Shown one piece after another: positions 11,350 through 24,011 of a stretch of DNA of 64,000 nucleotides. Source of the DNA: Exobasidium rhododendri (Eukaryota > Basidiomycota > Exobasidiomycetes > Exobasidiales > Exobasidiaceae); assembly GCA_026210745.1 (NCBI GenBank), contig CP110630.1, forward strand, positions 5,890,001 to 5,954,000, written 5' to 3'. The position numbers and the translations under genes were made by a program. Under the pieces are notes generated by a model. That model made no database searches. It was not told the origin of the DNA and saw only the letters and a program-made list of their open reading frames with translations. Each line of letters starts with the position of its first letter. The first letter of the stretch is position 1.

Positions 11350-14300
11350 TCACGATTCGTCACTGACGGGGACAAAGTAAGGTGCAAACATGGCTTCACT
11401 TTTAAGGACAGCAAAAGAATCGATGACTTCATATGTGTGCAGGAACAATCTGGGGAACCGTGAAGTGAAGTAGGTCAAGAAACCGTCGGGCAGACTACCG
11501 AACAATCTCCTCAGATTGGGCGGCAGATCGTGAATGTGGTGTTTCTTGTTTCTGATCGCTCGAAGCAAGTCGACGACGCTCTTGCAATCGTACTTTCGTC
11601 GCTTTCCAAGATCGTCCATGAATTGCCTATCGATCTTGCGATGCCAATCCGTCCCTACCACCGTGGCAGCATCCTCTTCCAGTGCCACTAAAGCGGGTGA
11701 AGGCGGATCCTTGTCCATGATGTCAAAGCGATCACTAGCATCCTGAAGGAAGCTCAACCTCCTACTAGAGCTCCAAAAGTAGGGGTGGGAAAGGACCTTT
11801 GTTGCAGAGGGTCGGTCTTTTGCGTCAAATTGGATCATACCAAGGACCAGATGCTGCGCTTCATGACCTTCCTCGCCGAGACCGTCCAAACGCTGAAGAT
11901 CGACTTGTCTGCGAATGATGTTCATCTCTCTCTCATACCTTGACCCAAAGGGGTGTTCGCCATTCGAAAGAACATAATAAGTCAGACAACCCAGTGCAAA
12001 GATGTCGACGGCCCTCGTCAGTCTCTTCTTTTCCACTTCCAACAATCCGGTCCCATCTTTGGTGGTGTTTGTACTGCTGCTCGTCGTGCTGTTCTCGTCG
12101 CCGAGATCAAGGGAGACGTCACCCCGCAAGATCTCAGGAGCTCTCCAGCCTACAGTACCACCGGGATTGTTCATCGTCTGACTGAAGCTTGTTTGCGCCA
12201 TTCCATCCAGTCTCTTCGACAGTCCAAAGTCAGATAGAAGCATCTTGAGCCGCCCGCCGGAAGAGTGAGACACGAGAATATTCTGCGGCTTGATGTCACG
12301 GTGAACGATAGAAAGGGAATGAAGATGTTGCAGCCCTGATGCGATCTGGAAAAGAGCCTTCTTGGGGTCCAGTATTGCGCTCAGCTCTTGGTACTCCATC
12401 GGCCTCTCGATGACGTCTGCCAGACTTGCCGGGCAGAGTTCCAGTGCGATGAAAAGAAAGGTACTTGTGACTTCCTTGTAAAAGTATCGAATCACATTGG
12501 CATGGTTATCGGCAGACTCTAGAAGAGAGACTTCCTTAGAGGCGACATCGACGAAGTCGCGAAGGAGTCTTTTGACTGCCACTGCCCGACCTTGGAAGGT
12601 TCCCTTGAAGACGATGGTCCCTGATGAGCCGTATCCGAGCACCTCTTCTGAAATCAGCAGCGATTGTCCTCCTCTTGCAGTCACAGGTCCATGACCGTTG
12701 GAAGAAGGAATCTTGCTGCCTCCTTCTGCGCTCATCGGTGTGATCGCTGCCATCTTGATGGCCTGCTCCTCTGCTGCTGTGGCCGGCTCGTTCCAGCCGT
12801 TCGGAAGTAACGGAAGCTCTGCGATCGTGTTCGAAGGGGAGATGCGATCGTTGTCTTCCTCTCCTCCTTCCTCTTCTCCACTTTCATCGTCTGCCTTGCT
12901 TGATCCGTCCTTCTTTGCTTCCCTCTGCTGCACGACTGCACCTGCCCTCTTCCCTCTCTTTCGTCGTTTGGCAGGCTTCTTCTTCTCCGTCTTGAGCGCT
13001 GCTGCCTCTTCCTCCAACACTAATTCTCGAGCAACTTCCTCTGGATCTCTCGATGGCGAGACTGCAAGAGGCTTCCCTATAGCTGCTTGCTCTTCCGACT
13101 TTACTTCTTCCGACTCCTCCTCCTCCTCCACCTTCACATCAGTGATTCTAGGAAGCCATACGATCTCCTTTGCTATTATCTTGGCATCTTCTGAGCGCTG
13201 CCTTTGCAGTTCCTGTGCTCCAACATAGACAAGCCCGCAAAGTATGGCGAGCAACAGCAGGGCCACAATCTGGATCATCATCATCATTGGACTGGGGTTC
13301 CAAGACCATACCGAAGACCACCCTCTCCCTGATACACTCTGCTTTGTCTCTGGCGAAATGGAAGCAATCGGCGTGACAACCTGTCCAGGCGATGAAGCAG
13401 GAGGAACAGAACTAACAACCTCGCTGCCGTCTCTATCTGCCTTTCCGTCACCTATTCCAAGTAGAGGTGCATGACCTACTTCGAACCCATACAGACCCTC
13501 CTTGTGTACTCGATCACCTTCTGCAAACTGCAGGTCATACGTCCCCAGCAGGCAACCAAAGGAAGAGCACGAAGGATGGTGATGTTCGTGTTTCATCTGA
13601 TCTCCAGTGCTTTTCTGGCTGGCGGGAGCGCGAGGAGAGAAAGAGATTAGGGGATACTGCTGGCCACCCATAGCATACAGATGGCCGTCCGCAATGCCTA
13701 GAAGTGTAGTGTGCTCCTGAGTTTGCAGCGAAGTTCCAGCGGCAGAATCACTACTGCCAGGGCGAATTGGTGTCAGAGGTGAGCTTGGGAATAATGCGCC
13801 GAGAGGGAGATTGGGGTGAGGTACGATCATCGGCCGCGGTGGCCTTCGAGAGAGATGAGGCGCCGAGTAGACAATGTCAAAGATGCCAGCAACTGTAGCA
13901 CCCAAGTCACTGATCCACAGAGTGTTGTCTTGGCCTTTCTTCCTTGCTCCATCCGACTTTGCATCGAAACAGACGACCGTGCCCTCGTCTGGCATACCCA
14001 TGAGAAGACGATTATCAGTTGACATTCCTGCCTCGACCCAAATGGTGGAAATGTCTCGATCGGCAGTATTGGGTGCAAAGGTGCTGAACTTTAGCGTTTG
14101 TGACAGGGTCGGCCGCCCGCGAAGGTGAATGGTCAGAGTGTAATCTGTGGGGTGTGTTTGTCAGGCGTCATTATCGTACAGGCGTCAGTGTGTCTTTCTC
14201 TTGACTTACCAGTCCTGCCTATGTAAGCCCACTCTCCGCCACCTTGTTGATCATGACCGCACTCTTCGTCAACTTTGCTATCTTCCGGGGGTGAGTCACA

Positions 14301-15188
14301 CCATACGCCCGCATCTTGCCCACCTCCAAAGACGGCACCGATTCTGCCCGACTGTATATCCAGCTCCACCAGACTCGTACTCTTGTGGCCAACGAATACC
14401 CTGGAATTGTCTCCTGGAAATGAAAAGGGGCTCAAGTCGACTAGCTGTGGTAGAGTGAGGGGTAATTTGGAAAGAGACGTCCTTGGAGTACCTTGCGAAT
14501 CAGAAGAGGTTGTGACAACGTAGACGTGACCAGCAGATGGCTCCACGACGTAAAGACCTAGCTCTTGAAGTGCTTCTAACGCTTCATGACCAGTCGCAAT
14601 CTCCCCATTCGTCTTTGTATCAGCAATGGTAGAGTTGAGGAGCGGAAGATTATTTGCCAAATCAGAAAAGCTTCTTCGATCGGGTCCATAAGATGTTCCG
14701 ATCAAAGGGCTGAATCCAGAAGGGGATGCTCCGCCAAAAGTAGTTGAATTGATCTGTGCACCATCTTCCGAACCTCTCCCATCCTTGGGCTCTCTTTTGA
14801 TCCGAGCAGCTAAGGTCCATAAAGTCTTCCCAGAGCTTCTTTCGAGGCCATATATACCTCCTTCCACGGAAGACACAAGAACAATGTCGCTCAAAACCAG
14901 ATCTCTTGTCGACTGTGGTCGAAGATCCTCAATGAGACTAGAGTCTGACCCATCTTTCGGCCTTTGGCCAGTGCTTAGTCTGTTGGCATTCTCCAAGCCC
15001 CTTCGAGAAAATGAAAGCGCTTTCTTCCTTTTCTGTACTTCTTCACCTCCAGATGCTGATTTTGCAGCCAGAATGAAGCTGATTAGGATTATGAGGAGGA
15101 ATAAATGACTAAGAGAGCTGTGACCACGCTTCCGACTGGAAAGAGTCGGCGGCATGTCGAGATCGTATATGCCGTTGGATCTCGTCAA
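11350..15188 (-). CDS. IRE1: Ire1: ER stress sensor kinase / endoribonuclease
   Basis: Two exons: 15188-14210 and 14144-11350; 1257 residues. Order seen: signal/anchor segment (HLFLLIILISFILAA), luminal sensor with GGIYGLERSSGKTLW, transmembrane segment near 610-632 (IQIVALLLLAILCGLVYVG), a long charged linker, kinase domain from about 835 (VAVKRLL; HRDIKPQN near 940; DFGLSK near 962), then the KEN RNase domain to the C-terminus. The KEN catalytic block LLRAIRNKKHH keeps the Arg, Asn and His used for RNA cleavage. Ire1 senses unfolded protein in the ER and excises an intron from HAC1/XBP1-type mRNA. The luminal domain contains an in-frame intron at DYTLTI. MPPTLSS is an alternative start 11 codons downstream. 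No target mRNA gene is in the window. Confidence 0.95.
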
Positions 15189-15713
15189 CTACGTCAAGCA
15201 CACTTGAGAAGGAAAAACCTGAAAGATGTTGAGCTACTAGTCAATCTTCCTTAGGGCGAGGCGCCGAAGCATGACTGAGGCCGGGCTGGTTGTGCTCAGG
15301 GACGGAGGCTCGAGCTGCGTAAATGGCGGAGCTTCTGAGATAGAGTTTGAAGGAGTACAGTATAGCAGGGATGCGAGATGGAGCAAGTAATTTAGGAAAG
15401 ATGTCGGCCAACGTCAGGGCAGGGGAGCGCGTGAACTTTCATACTTTTGGAGGGGGTGCCCGCCCATACACTGCTTTCAGCTGGTACGTCTTGCTACACG
15501 CTGGAGCGGACGGATCCCATGCAAGCACCTCCCCTGGCTCATGAAGAAAAATAGAGATCAAAGCGCGAGCAATCTGCTGTCATTCAACTGCCGAAACAGT
15601 CGACAGAGTATTGAATTACACATCTTGCGATTAGTGAAGCCACGCACAGGGACTCGAACGATCGGAGGTAGTCACGATTATTCAGAGGGAGAAAGTGGAA
15701 GAGCCAATTTTTT
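15189..15713. promoter_or_regulatory. Intergenic region upstream of IRE1
   Basis: 525 bp between the IRE1 start and the stop of the RRM gene, both on the minus strand, so it should contain the IRE1 promoter and the RRM gene's 3' UTR. No gene or clear motif was found. A short tRNA T-loop-like string near 15650 does not fold into a tRNA. Confidence 0.5.
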
Positions 15714-17070
15714 TTAATCTACATCCATGCCGTTGCTATCTTTCCGTCTGGCCTTTCCTTTCGCCTTCCGCTTCTTTCCAGGTGCCGATGGTGTACTGAC
15801 TTTCCCGCTAGCAGGACTGTGGTTATGCAGAAGATCAGTAAGCATCGTCCCATTTACTGCCCGCGATTCGGTAAAGTACGTACCCGCTCTTCTTTGCCTC
15901 CTCGCTTAGTCGCATTGCTAACGGTAGAGCGATCCTCTTGGCCAGTGGAACAGAGGTGGCTGGAGTAGAGACCGTTCCCTTCGGGCCTTTTGGAACACCA
16001 GGCACCACTTTACCCACTATTGCCGCTCTTGCTTGTTGTCGTTGCAAAGTCTTCAGTTCGTTCACTGACATGAGGCGAGAATGTAGACTCGGCGCTGCAG
16101 CCACGACCGGAGCAACGATCTGTGACCTCTGGCGAGCATGCGGCTGCTCAACAATGTATTGCTGCTGCTGCTGCTGCTTTATATTAGGTTGGAGGAGCTC
16201 TCGCCCACCATTTGCTGAGTGTTGCTGTGCTCTGGGACCTGATGGAATCGTCGGCATCAGCTCACGTTGGTGTATAGGGGCAGCAGCAGGAGCTGAAACT
16301 ACTTGAACGGCGACTGGCGGAAGCACTGCTTGCGATATGGTGTTGAATTTGTTGGGATCCCGAAGCGAAACCTGTAGGAGTCGGCCATCTGCGAGTGCAC
16401 CATCCAGTTTTTCAATGGCCGAATCGGCAGAACTTCTGAGTGTAAAGGCAATTTCGAAAGCAACGGAAGGATGATTGTCTGAGGGAGCTTTGCGAGGCTA
16501 GTGTCGAGAAAGCAGAATCAGCTGGCTGCACAATCTAGTAGCTTCTCGACGTTTTGCTCACATGAACATCTTCAATCTCGCCAAATTGCTGGAAGGTCTC
16601 CTGACAAAGGTAAATGACAGAGTGAGCATCAAGTCAAACACCACTCCTCGAGACCGCGCTCGCACATCTACGCACCTGAATGTCTGCCTCTGTCGTTCCA
16701 TGGAGCAGATTAGCGACCACAACCCAAAAGGGACCAGATGCTCCTCGAATTGAAAGCTGATTCGGAGGCCATGCCTTTGAGCCTGTCAAATTATTCAATC
16801 AGCGCTCTGAGAACAGTAAGCAAGTCTTCAGCGGACTCACTCGAAGTGTCAGCCTTTTCCTCTTGCCTGATACCTGATGAGGCTCTGCGAGAAGTCTCTG
16901 GTCGCTACAGAAGAGATCAGAAAAGATGGGGAATGATCAGCCATTTCGCCAGGTCAAGCGGCACACACACTTTGACTTACCGAGTATGGTGCTGCCCTCG
17001 CGCCCGACACTATCCTCTGATTTTGATCTCTCCCAGGTCCACCTGGTGCACTCCTCCTGTTGTGACTCAT
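15714..17070 (-). CDS. RRM RNA-binding protein, possibly ALY/REF (Yra1)-like
   Basis: Six exons: 17070-16981, 16904-16841, 16782-16676, 16600-16562, 16497-15884, 15816-15714; 338 residues. All junctions keep frame and rebuild one RNA recognition motif spread over four exons: FWVVVANLLHGTTEADI, ETFQQFGEIEDVH, HPSVAFEIAF, SAIEKLDGALADGR. The N-terminus is Arg/Gly-rich and the C-terminus ends in a Lys/Arg stretch (GKKRKAKGKARRK) followed by MDVD, suggesting nuclear localisation. A six-Gln tract and Ala/Pro-rich linker lie between. The layout resembles mRNA-export adaptors of the ALY/Yra1 type, but the RNP motifs are degenerate, so that name is tentative. It is divergent from the PX gene. Confidence 0.78.
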
Positions 17071-17302
17071 CTTCTGAACCCGATGATGCCAGTCTCAAGT
17101 CGTTGAATGGGAGAAAAGGAAGAAGAAATCTTCTGAATTGATCGGTACCTCAGATAGCAGGCAGGTCCACTGCAGCCCTTTTAATATCGATGCTTCTTCC
17201 CACGCGACGATAGTGAGGAGTACTGGCTTTACACCCCACCACCACAGCACGGACCCGTCATTTGTACTTCTTTGTGATCTTGCCACATTCAGCCATGATG
17301 CT

Positions 17303-18721
17303 ATGATGGCGTTGAACTCGCCGCACCCTCACAGTCTGTCCCTCACCGATGAGCTAGCGGAGGCTACAAATGAGCTTTTAGATCTGGGAGAGTCAAGTCA
17401 TAGGAATGATCAGCCAGGATACTCTTCATGGCCCTTGCCGACGCCCAGTCCGTTGAATCTTGGCGGCAGTGGAGGTGCGGGGGTAACGACGATCAGCAAC
17501 ATGCTAGTGATCGGCGAGAACGCGAGGCTGACACTGATACATGACGACAGTGGGGATGAAGAGGTCTACATAAGCGACGGCAGCAAAGTGGGAGGATCTG
17601 GAAACGGTGACAAGAAGCACAGATCAAGGACTTCAACCACCGTTCAGAGTCAGCCCGAAGATGCTCTTGATGCAGATAAACATCTACCATCCTCTCAGCT
17701 CAATCGATTGGTGGCCCCTGTTTCGAATACTGCCCTCCCGTATCTTCACGGCCCATCCCCTCCGCGATCGCGCTCCGTCAGTGAGACAGTAGATTCTCAC
17801 ATCTGGCTTGGCAAACAGGGTGGAATGATACTGGCGACGAAGTCGAGGATTGTGTCCGCACCCAAGGACCACTACTACCACGATGGCAGCCATCATCATA
17901 CAGAGACTACACCAAAGTTCTTCACCGAGTCCTTCCCTGACGCTAGGGCGACCAGTGAAGCAGCGAACATCGCCAAGGAAGACGAGAGCTTGCCTTTACC
18001 GGTAGAATCTCCGTCCAGATCTTCACATGGTCCCCACTTACCATTGACCGAGCCAGCGAAAGCAACGCTGAGCAGTGTCGATCTTTCCGACATTACCGTC
18101 AAACTGCATGGGAATGGCAGACTTGAACGAGAGGCTGAAGCCAGGTCAAAGGAACAAGAAGAGGTCGCTTTGCAAGATGAGCTTCAAGCAATACACGAGG
18201 GCCACAACGATGAAGGCGACTCAAGCTCGCTGTTGAGTCTTCCAGCTACTTCCATCACCAACTCAAGTGGGGCGTCAACTCGCGCGAGACGAAGACCGAT
18301 CCGACGGCGATCGAATGGGAGTGCCTCTTTGGCCACTGAAGACATCGAATCTATGGATGACATACCCTTTGCCAGAGATGTTCAAATTCGAGGATTCAAC
18401 ACGGTAGGGGAGAAGGCGAGAGGGTTTGTCTGTTACGACATTCGAGTGATCACAGTGAGAGGTACCCCAATAGGCATCCTCCGAAGATTTAGCTCGTTCT
18501 GCCAATTGAAGCAGTCGCTGGTAGCAGAGCGCCCCCACCTTGCCAATCTGTTACCTTCTCTACCACCGAAAAGGTCAGGGTTGCTCCACAAGTACGCATC
18601 TAATCACCTGGAAAAGAGGCGTCGAGCCCTGCAGTCGTGGTTGGCCATCGTCATGCTCGACAGAAGGTGGGGCACGACCAAGTCATTGAGAGATTGGGTG
18701 ATAGGAAGTAGTGACGAGTAA
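17303..18721 (+). CDS. PX-domain protein, Ypt35-like
   Basis: Single exon, 472 residues from the Met at 17303; the frame is open back to an ATG at 17138, an alternative start. The first about 350 residues are low-complexity, rich in Ser, His and acidic residues. The C-terminal 115 residues form a phox-homology domain: GFVCYDIRVITVRG, RRFSSFCQLKQSL (phosphoinositide-binding RRFSSF), LPSLPPKRSG and LEKRRRALQSWL. PX domains bind PI3P on endosomes and vacuoles. A C-terminal PX after a disordered region is the plan of yeast Ypt35, an endosomal adaptor for Vps13; that match is an inference. It is convergent with the Whi2-like gene. A (GAT)n run lies in the 3' flank near 18825-18840. Confidence 0.75.
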   Translation: MMALNSPHPHSLSLTDELAEATNELLDLGESSHRNDQPGYSSWPLPTPSPLNLGGSGGAGVTTISNMLVIGENARLTLIHDDSGDEEVYISDGSKVGGSGNGDKKHRSRTSTTVQSQPEDALDADKHLPSSQLNRLVAPVSNTALPYLHGPSPPRSRSVSETVDSHIWLGKQGGMILATKSRIVSAPKDHYYHDGSHHHTETTPKFFTESFPDARATSEAANIAKEDESLPLPVESPSRSSHGPHLPLTEPAKATLSSVDLSDITVKLHGNGRLEREAEARSKEQEEVALQDELQAIHEGHNDEGDSSSLLSLPATSITNSSGASTRARRRPIRRRSNGSASLATEDIESMDDIPFARDVQIRGFNTVGEKARGFVCYDIRVITVRGTPIGILRRFSSFCQLKQSLVAERPHLANLLPSLPPKRSGLLHKYASNHLEKRRRALQSWLAIVMLDRRWGTTKSLRDWVIGSSDE

Positions 18722-19043
18722 GGAACCATGATACCATTTGTAACACCACGCAGAAGCCAAAGATGTGATGTAATATATATTCTGAAAGAGACGTGTTGAC
18801 AGACCTCGCAGTAGAGATAGACGACGATGATGATGATGATAGCGATTGAAGGCGGCGAGGAAAGGAGAGGTAGGAGAGTATGACTGGCAAGAGGGGGTTG
18901 TGGACATGAATGTGTTTTCATGGAGGGTATATGCCGGCAAATGTTTTTACTACCAGTGGAGTACGGAGTACGTGTGTGAGGAAATTACTGAGGATGTGAT
19001 GCAGGAGACTCGGTGCTGTGATGTTGGTGGAGCGTACTCAGAT
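18722..19043. other. Convergent 3' intergenic region with (GAT)n run
   Basis: 322 bp between two stop codons. It contains a short GAT/GAC trinucleotide run at about 18825-18841 and should hold both 3' UTRs. Overlapping open frames on the minus strand here are products of the low-complexity sequence, and I see no gene. Confidence 0.5.
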
Positions 19044-20394
19044 CTAGATGGAGGACAAACTGCATGTCAGTAACGACGCTTCGCAATCCTTTTCCTCTTC
19101 ATGATCACGACTACTAACCAGACTTAATTCAAGAGTCCAGACTCGTCGAGCCCACACCCGTGTCCTCCTACCCTTTCCGGTCTTGAGAAGATCCAGCTCG
19201 GTGGGCGTCATTCCTCCTCCTGCTGTCGTCATTGCATCGGTGTTTGCGCTTGCTACGTCTGCTGCTGTCATTGTCTCGCCCTCTTCTAATGGCAGGATAA
19301 CGTCAACACCGTCCCACCAACACTTTCGAGCTGGTTTCCTCCAGAAGAGCAACAGCTTCTGTGCCGTATTCAATTGCTGCTGATCAATCTCAATCTCTCC
19401 TTCTCCTTCCCCTGCCCCTTCTTTGGTCTGCACAGAAATACCCGTCTTGAGCAACACAAGTGCAATTGAAGTGATACAGCATCTGCTTGGCTCCAGTGCT
19501 CGAAAGCCCCAGACATCCTCGCGATCGAAGCCGCTACAAAGAGAGTGTATCAGATCGAGTCAGTACGCATCACTCGTAGTGCCTGTGGGCTTCTCTCACC
19601 TCATGCACAGCATGTCGATCAGGTGCTGCTCTGCCATGTTGTTTTCTTTATTGACGTTTCTCTGCAAGGCTGTGAATATTTGCTTTCGCTTCAGAAGGGC
19701 AGCACCGCTCTCTTGCTTCAGCTTCAGAAGAGCCGGCGTTGTCACATCATTTGCTGGCAGTTCTACCGATCCCTTTCCATTCAGGAGTGTATCTTGCGTG
19801 GCTACTTTTGCTGCTTCGGTACCTTTTGTCGGTATGCTAAAGTACTCTAATTCTTCTCGTAACACAATGATTGCCTGTTTGCTCATGAGTGGCATTCCGC
19901 TACCCCCTCCGTAACCATCATAATCTCCCTCATTGAAGTGTTGAGCGCCATTCGATTGTGCAAGAAGCGCTCTGCGGGATGGTTGACCAGGCAAGCCATA
20001 GAAACCTTCCTGTGCCGACTTGAAGAAGGACAAGACGTAAGATAGACAAGCCGGGTCGAACTGTCGTTGATAAGGGGAAGGGAGGGCAGTGAAAGTCAGT
20101 TCACTTCGGCCTCTGTTCAGAGCAGCATCGACAGTGAGCACTCACATCAACCATGTAAACTTCCTCTTCTTCATCATCGTCCTCCATCTCCCCATTTGCG
20201 TCTTCTCCTCCTTCTGCACCACCCCCGTAGCCTGGACCGGGCTGCCTACTCAAGACGAGACCGTTGGGGAAAAGACATAGTAGAACCGATTCGGGAAGGC
20301 TCATGAGCATTTCTTGCTCTATTGTGAATCGACTACCACGCAGGTCTAGAGTGAGCCGCGTAATCTGATCCTGCTGGACATTGGGATCCTCCAT
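19044..20394 (-). CDS. Whi2-like BTB-domain protein
   Basis: Three exons: 20394-20146, 20060-19600, 19533-19044; 399 residues. A BTB/POZ-type N-terminus reads LTLDLRGSRFTIEQEML, LPESVLLCLFPNGL, and after an acidic insert (EDDDEEEE) VYMVD/FDPACLSYVLSFF, as in Whi2 and related fungal BTB proteins. The second conserved block is SGFDREDVWGFRALEPSR at the exon 2-3 join, then a C-terminal segment WARRVWTLEL. In yeast Whi2 works with the Psr1/2 phosphatases in stress response and restrains TORC1 under amino-acid limitation. That role is known for the family, and here it is an inference. The gene is divergent from the FHA gene (235 bp). Confidence 0.75.
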
Positions 20395-20629
20395 CTGTGA
20401 GGTTGCTTGTAGAGGATGCAGTACAGAAAGGGTCGAGAGCAGATGTAGTGCAGTAGCGCGACGTCAACAAAGAGGGTTCGAGTGGTGGAGACTGAAGTGG
20501 AAAGAAGCTCGCGTCGTTTGTTTCAACTTGGGAACGGACAGGAACTAGTCTTAGCGCTTTCGATTCTTCCACACTATACGGACCTTTGTGTAGCTCCACT
20601 GGCTTGAGATTCCGCTTCGCAATGCTTCA

Positions 20630-22192
20630 TTGCGAGAGACTCAGATCAGCATGGAAGAGCCTAGTGACCCTAGAAGGATACGAGACGAACACGGAGGAGA
20701 AGAAGGGCAATCTTCTCAACAATCGACGTCCTTTGAGCGCTCTCGTCGACGAGATGATGGATTCCACTACCCACGCCAAAATGGAAGGCGGCCAAGTCCA
20801 GAGTACGTAGATCACTCCCAGTATCGAGCGCATGACTATCATCATCGAGATCATCGAGATCATCGAGACTACTCTCAGGAATATCCGCACAGAGATCAAC
20901 ATCACTATGAGAGCAGAGATAATCATAGCGAGCAAAAGAACCATCAGGGCGGATATCATCATCGTGAAGACCGACAGCTGTATGAACATCAACGCTACGA
21001 TGAAGACCTACAGCACTACAGAGATCAGCATCATTACGACGACCTTCACCACCAAGACCAACAATACCGCGTGAATCAAGAACAATACGATCATCATCAT
21101 CACCGCGATGAACGGAATGGAACGTACGCAGATGAGCGTCACTACGAGGAACAGCACCGGGATGCTTACGGGGAAGCGGTGCCCAGAGCAAAGACTATCC
21201 GTCCTCTACAGCTTCGACTGGTCAAGTTGGTCTCTGATGTGATGCCCCCAGAACAAAAGGTCGCTGTCATTGATAGCCGCGGCGAGGGAATCAGTATAGG
21301 ACGAGACCGTAGTTTCACCGCTCGCATACGTTGTCCTTCGATGGAAGTGTCCAAGCATCATGCCAACATATTCAAGAACGAGAGTGTCTTTGCAATCGCC
21401 GACACTGGTTCCACACACGGGACATATCTACTCATCGATCCACCGACGTCTCTTACGCCAGAGTCGCTTCCGCCCATAAAAGCCTACCATCGCCTCTCCG
21501 AACCGAAAAAGGCGAGCGCCCCAGAGACTATAGAACATTTGAGTCTCTTGCGTGTGGGAAAGACGGTGTTTCAGGCTCACTTGCACGACGGTCGGACATC
21601 CTGTGATGAATGTGTGTTAAGCGAAGATGGAAGCAATGAGATACTATTGTTTGCAAAGGACAAGAAGGAAACAAAGTCCGTCGTCACTTCAGCTTATCAA
21701 CTCGATCAAGAAACGAAAAGACAGGCATCGGAGGTAAAGATCACCCCAAAGCAAGCTATGAGAGAGCTCAAGAGTCGGCACTTAGGCGATTCGGATGCGT
21801 TGAGCAGTCAGCAGTCAGAGGCAGATTCTTCGCAATATGTAGATCGAGCAGCTGCTCGTCGAGCCAGAGGAGGTGTGCAGACCACGAAGCCTTCCCCTGT
21901 ACCTTCCACCACCTCAGGTATGCCGCCCGTCATAGCTCCAATTGTCACCTCACTCCCTGCAGCCAAATTGACCGACTCCAATCGAGGATATCAAATGTTT
22001 GCCGCTATGTCATTCAAAAGCGGAGAAAAGGGTCTGGCAAGCCAGGATCCAATCTTTGCTCGAGGTGTCGAAGGCAGGGCTGGACTCGGTAGTAAAAGGT
22101 TGTTGGACGTGCAGCAGATGGCTACGCGATCAGACTATAGTCAAGAAGGGATACGTGAGAAGCAGCGACGACGTTTTGAAGAGGCTGGGTGA
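20630..22192 (+). CDS. FHA and G-patch-like domain protein with His/Asp-rich N-terminus
   Basis: Single exon, 520 residues; MEEPSD at 20651 is an alternative start. Residues about 60-180 are strikingly rich in His, Asp, Tyr, Arg and Gln (repeated YHHRDHRDHRD-like units). An FHA domain follows at about 200-310 with the phosphothreonine-binding signature: ISIGRDRS, VSKHHANI, DTGSTHGTYL. Near 447-487 is a degenerate G-patch (GYQMFAAMSF, GRAGLGSKRL). FHA plus G-patch is the plan of AGGF1-like proteins, and G-patch proteins typically activate DEAH helicases in splicing or ribosome biogenesis. A nuclear RNA-processing role is inferred. The G-patch lacks some usual glycines, so it may be a relic. 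Confidence 0.75.
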   Translation: MRETQISMEEPSDPRRIRDEHGGEEGQSSQQSTSFERSRRRDDGFHYPRQNGRRPSPEYVDHSQYRAHDYHHRDHRDHRDYSQEYPHRDQHHYESRDNHSEQKNHQGGYHHREDRQLYEHQRYDEDLQHYRDQHHYDDLHHQDQQYRVNQEQYDHHHHRDERNGTYADERHYEEQHRDAYGEAVPRAKTIRPLQLRLVKLVSDVMPPEQKVAVIDSRGEGISIGRDRSFTARIRCPSMEVSKHHANIFKNESVFAIADTGSTHGTYLLIDPPTSLTPESLPPIKAYHRLSEPKKASAPETIEHLSLLRVGKTVFQAHLHDGRTSCDECVLSEDGSNEILLFAKDKKETKSVVTSAYQLDQETKRQASEVKITPKQAMRELKSRHLGDSDALSSQQSEADSSQYVDRAAARRARGGVQTTKPSPVPSTTSGMPPVIAPIVTSLPAAKLTDSNRGYQMFAAMSFKSGEKGLASQDPIFARGVEGRAGLGSKRLLDVQQMATRSDYSQEGIREKQRRRFEEAG

Positions 22193-22577
22193 GCCGACCC
22201 TTCTCCAGATTCAGTCTCATCATTTGTACCATCATGATCACATAGAAGTGCGCTTGTTCCCTCCTTGAACGATTGCGAGAATTCCAAGTACATACAGTAT
22301 ACATATATAAGATAGAAGAAAAGGGCAGCCCAATTCGACTAGTGAAAAGCTCCATCAAAATTTGTATTCTTCATTTACAATGTAGAATTTCGCCCCGGAA
22401 GAAAGATTTGAAATTTTCAGTGCGACGCCCAATCTGTCCGTTCTAGTGTCTCTCGCTCTACACGCAGGGGTGGAGGACGCCAGTAGCAAGAGTTTCTTCC
22501 TTCCTCGGCTTGTGACAGTTCATCCTTCCCTTACAACAACCACAATTCAGCAACAGACGTATCCAATACTAGTCAAT
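22193..22577. other. Intergenic region, FHA 3' / SDR 5'
   Basis: 385 bp between same-direction genes. An AT-rich TATA-like stretch (catatataag) is at about 22302-22311. The frame of the SDR gene is open upstream to about 22446 but with no ATG. Nothing else was seen. Confidence 0.45.
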
Positions 22578-23925
<1,348 letters not shown>

Positions 23926-24011
23926 ACGAAGTACAATACATCCTCTCTGGCTCGGAAAAAAAAGTTGCACTGTTGAATCATTTTACAATGCAAGAGACGC
24001 CTGTACTCTGC

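Noticed and set aside
15630-15700. Possible tRNA on the minus strand (a GTTCGAGTCC-like string)
   Set aside because: The flanking bases do not form a T stem, and no acceptor stem or A-box is present.
18604-18940. Three overlapping minus-strand open frames
   Set aside because: They arise from the (GAT)n low-complexity DNA and the antisense of the PX gene end; no domain or splice support.
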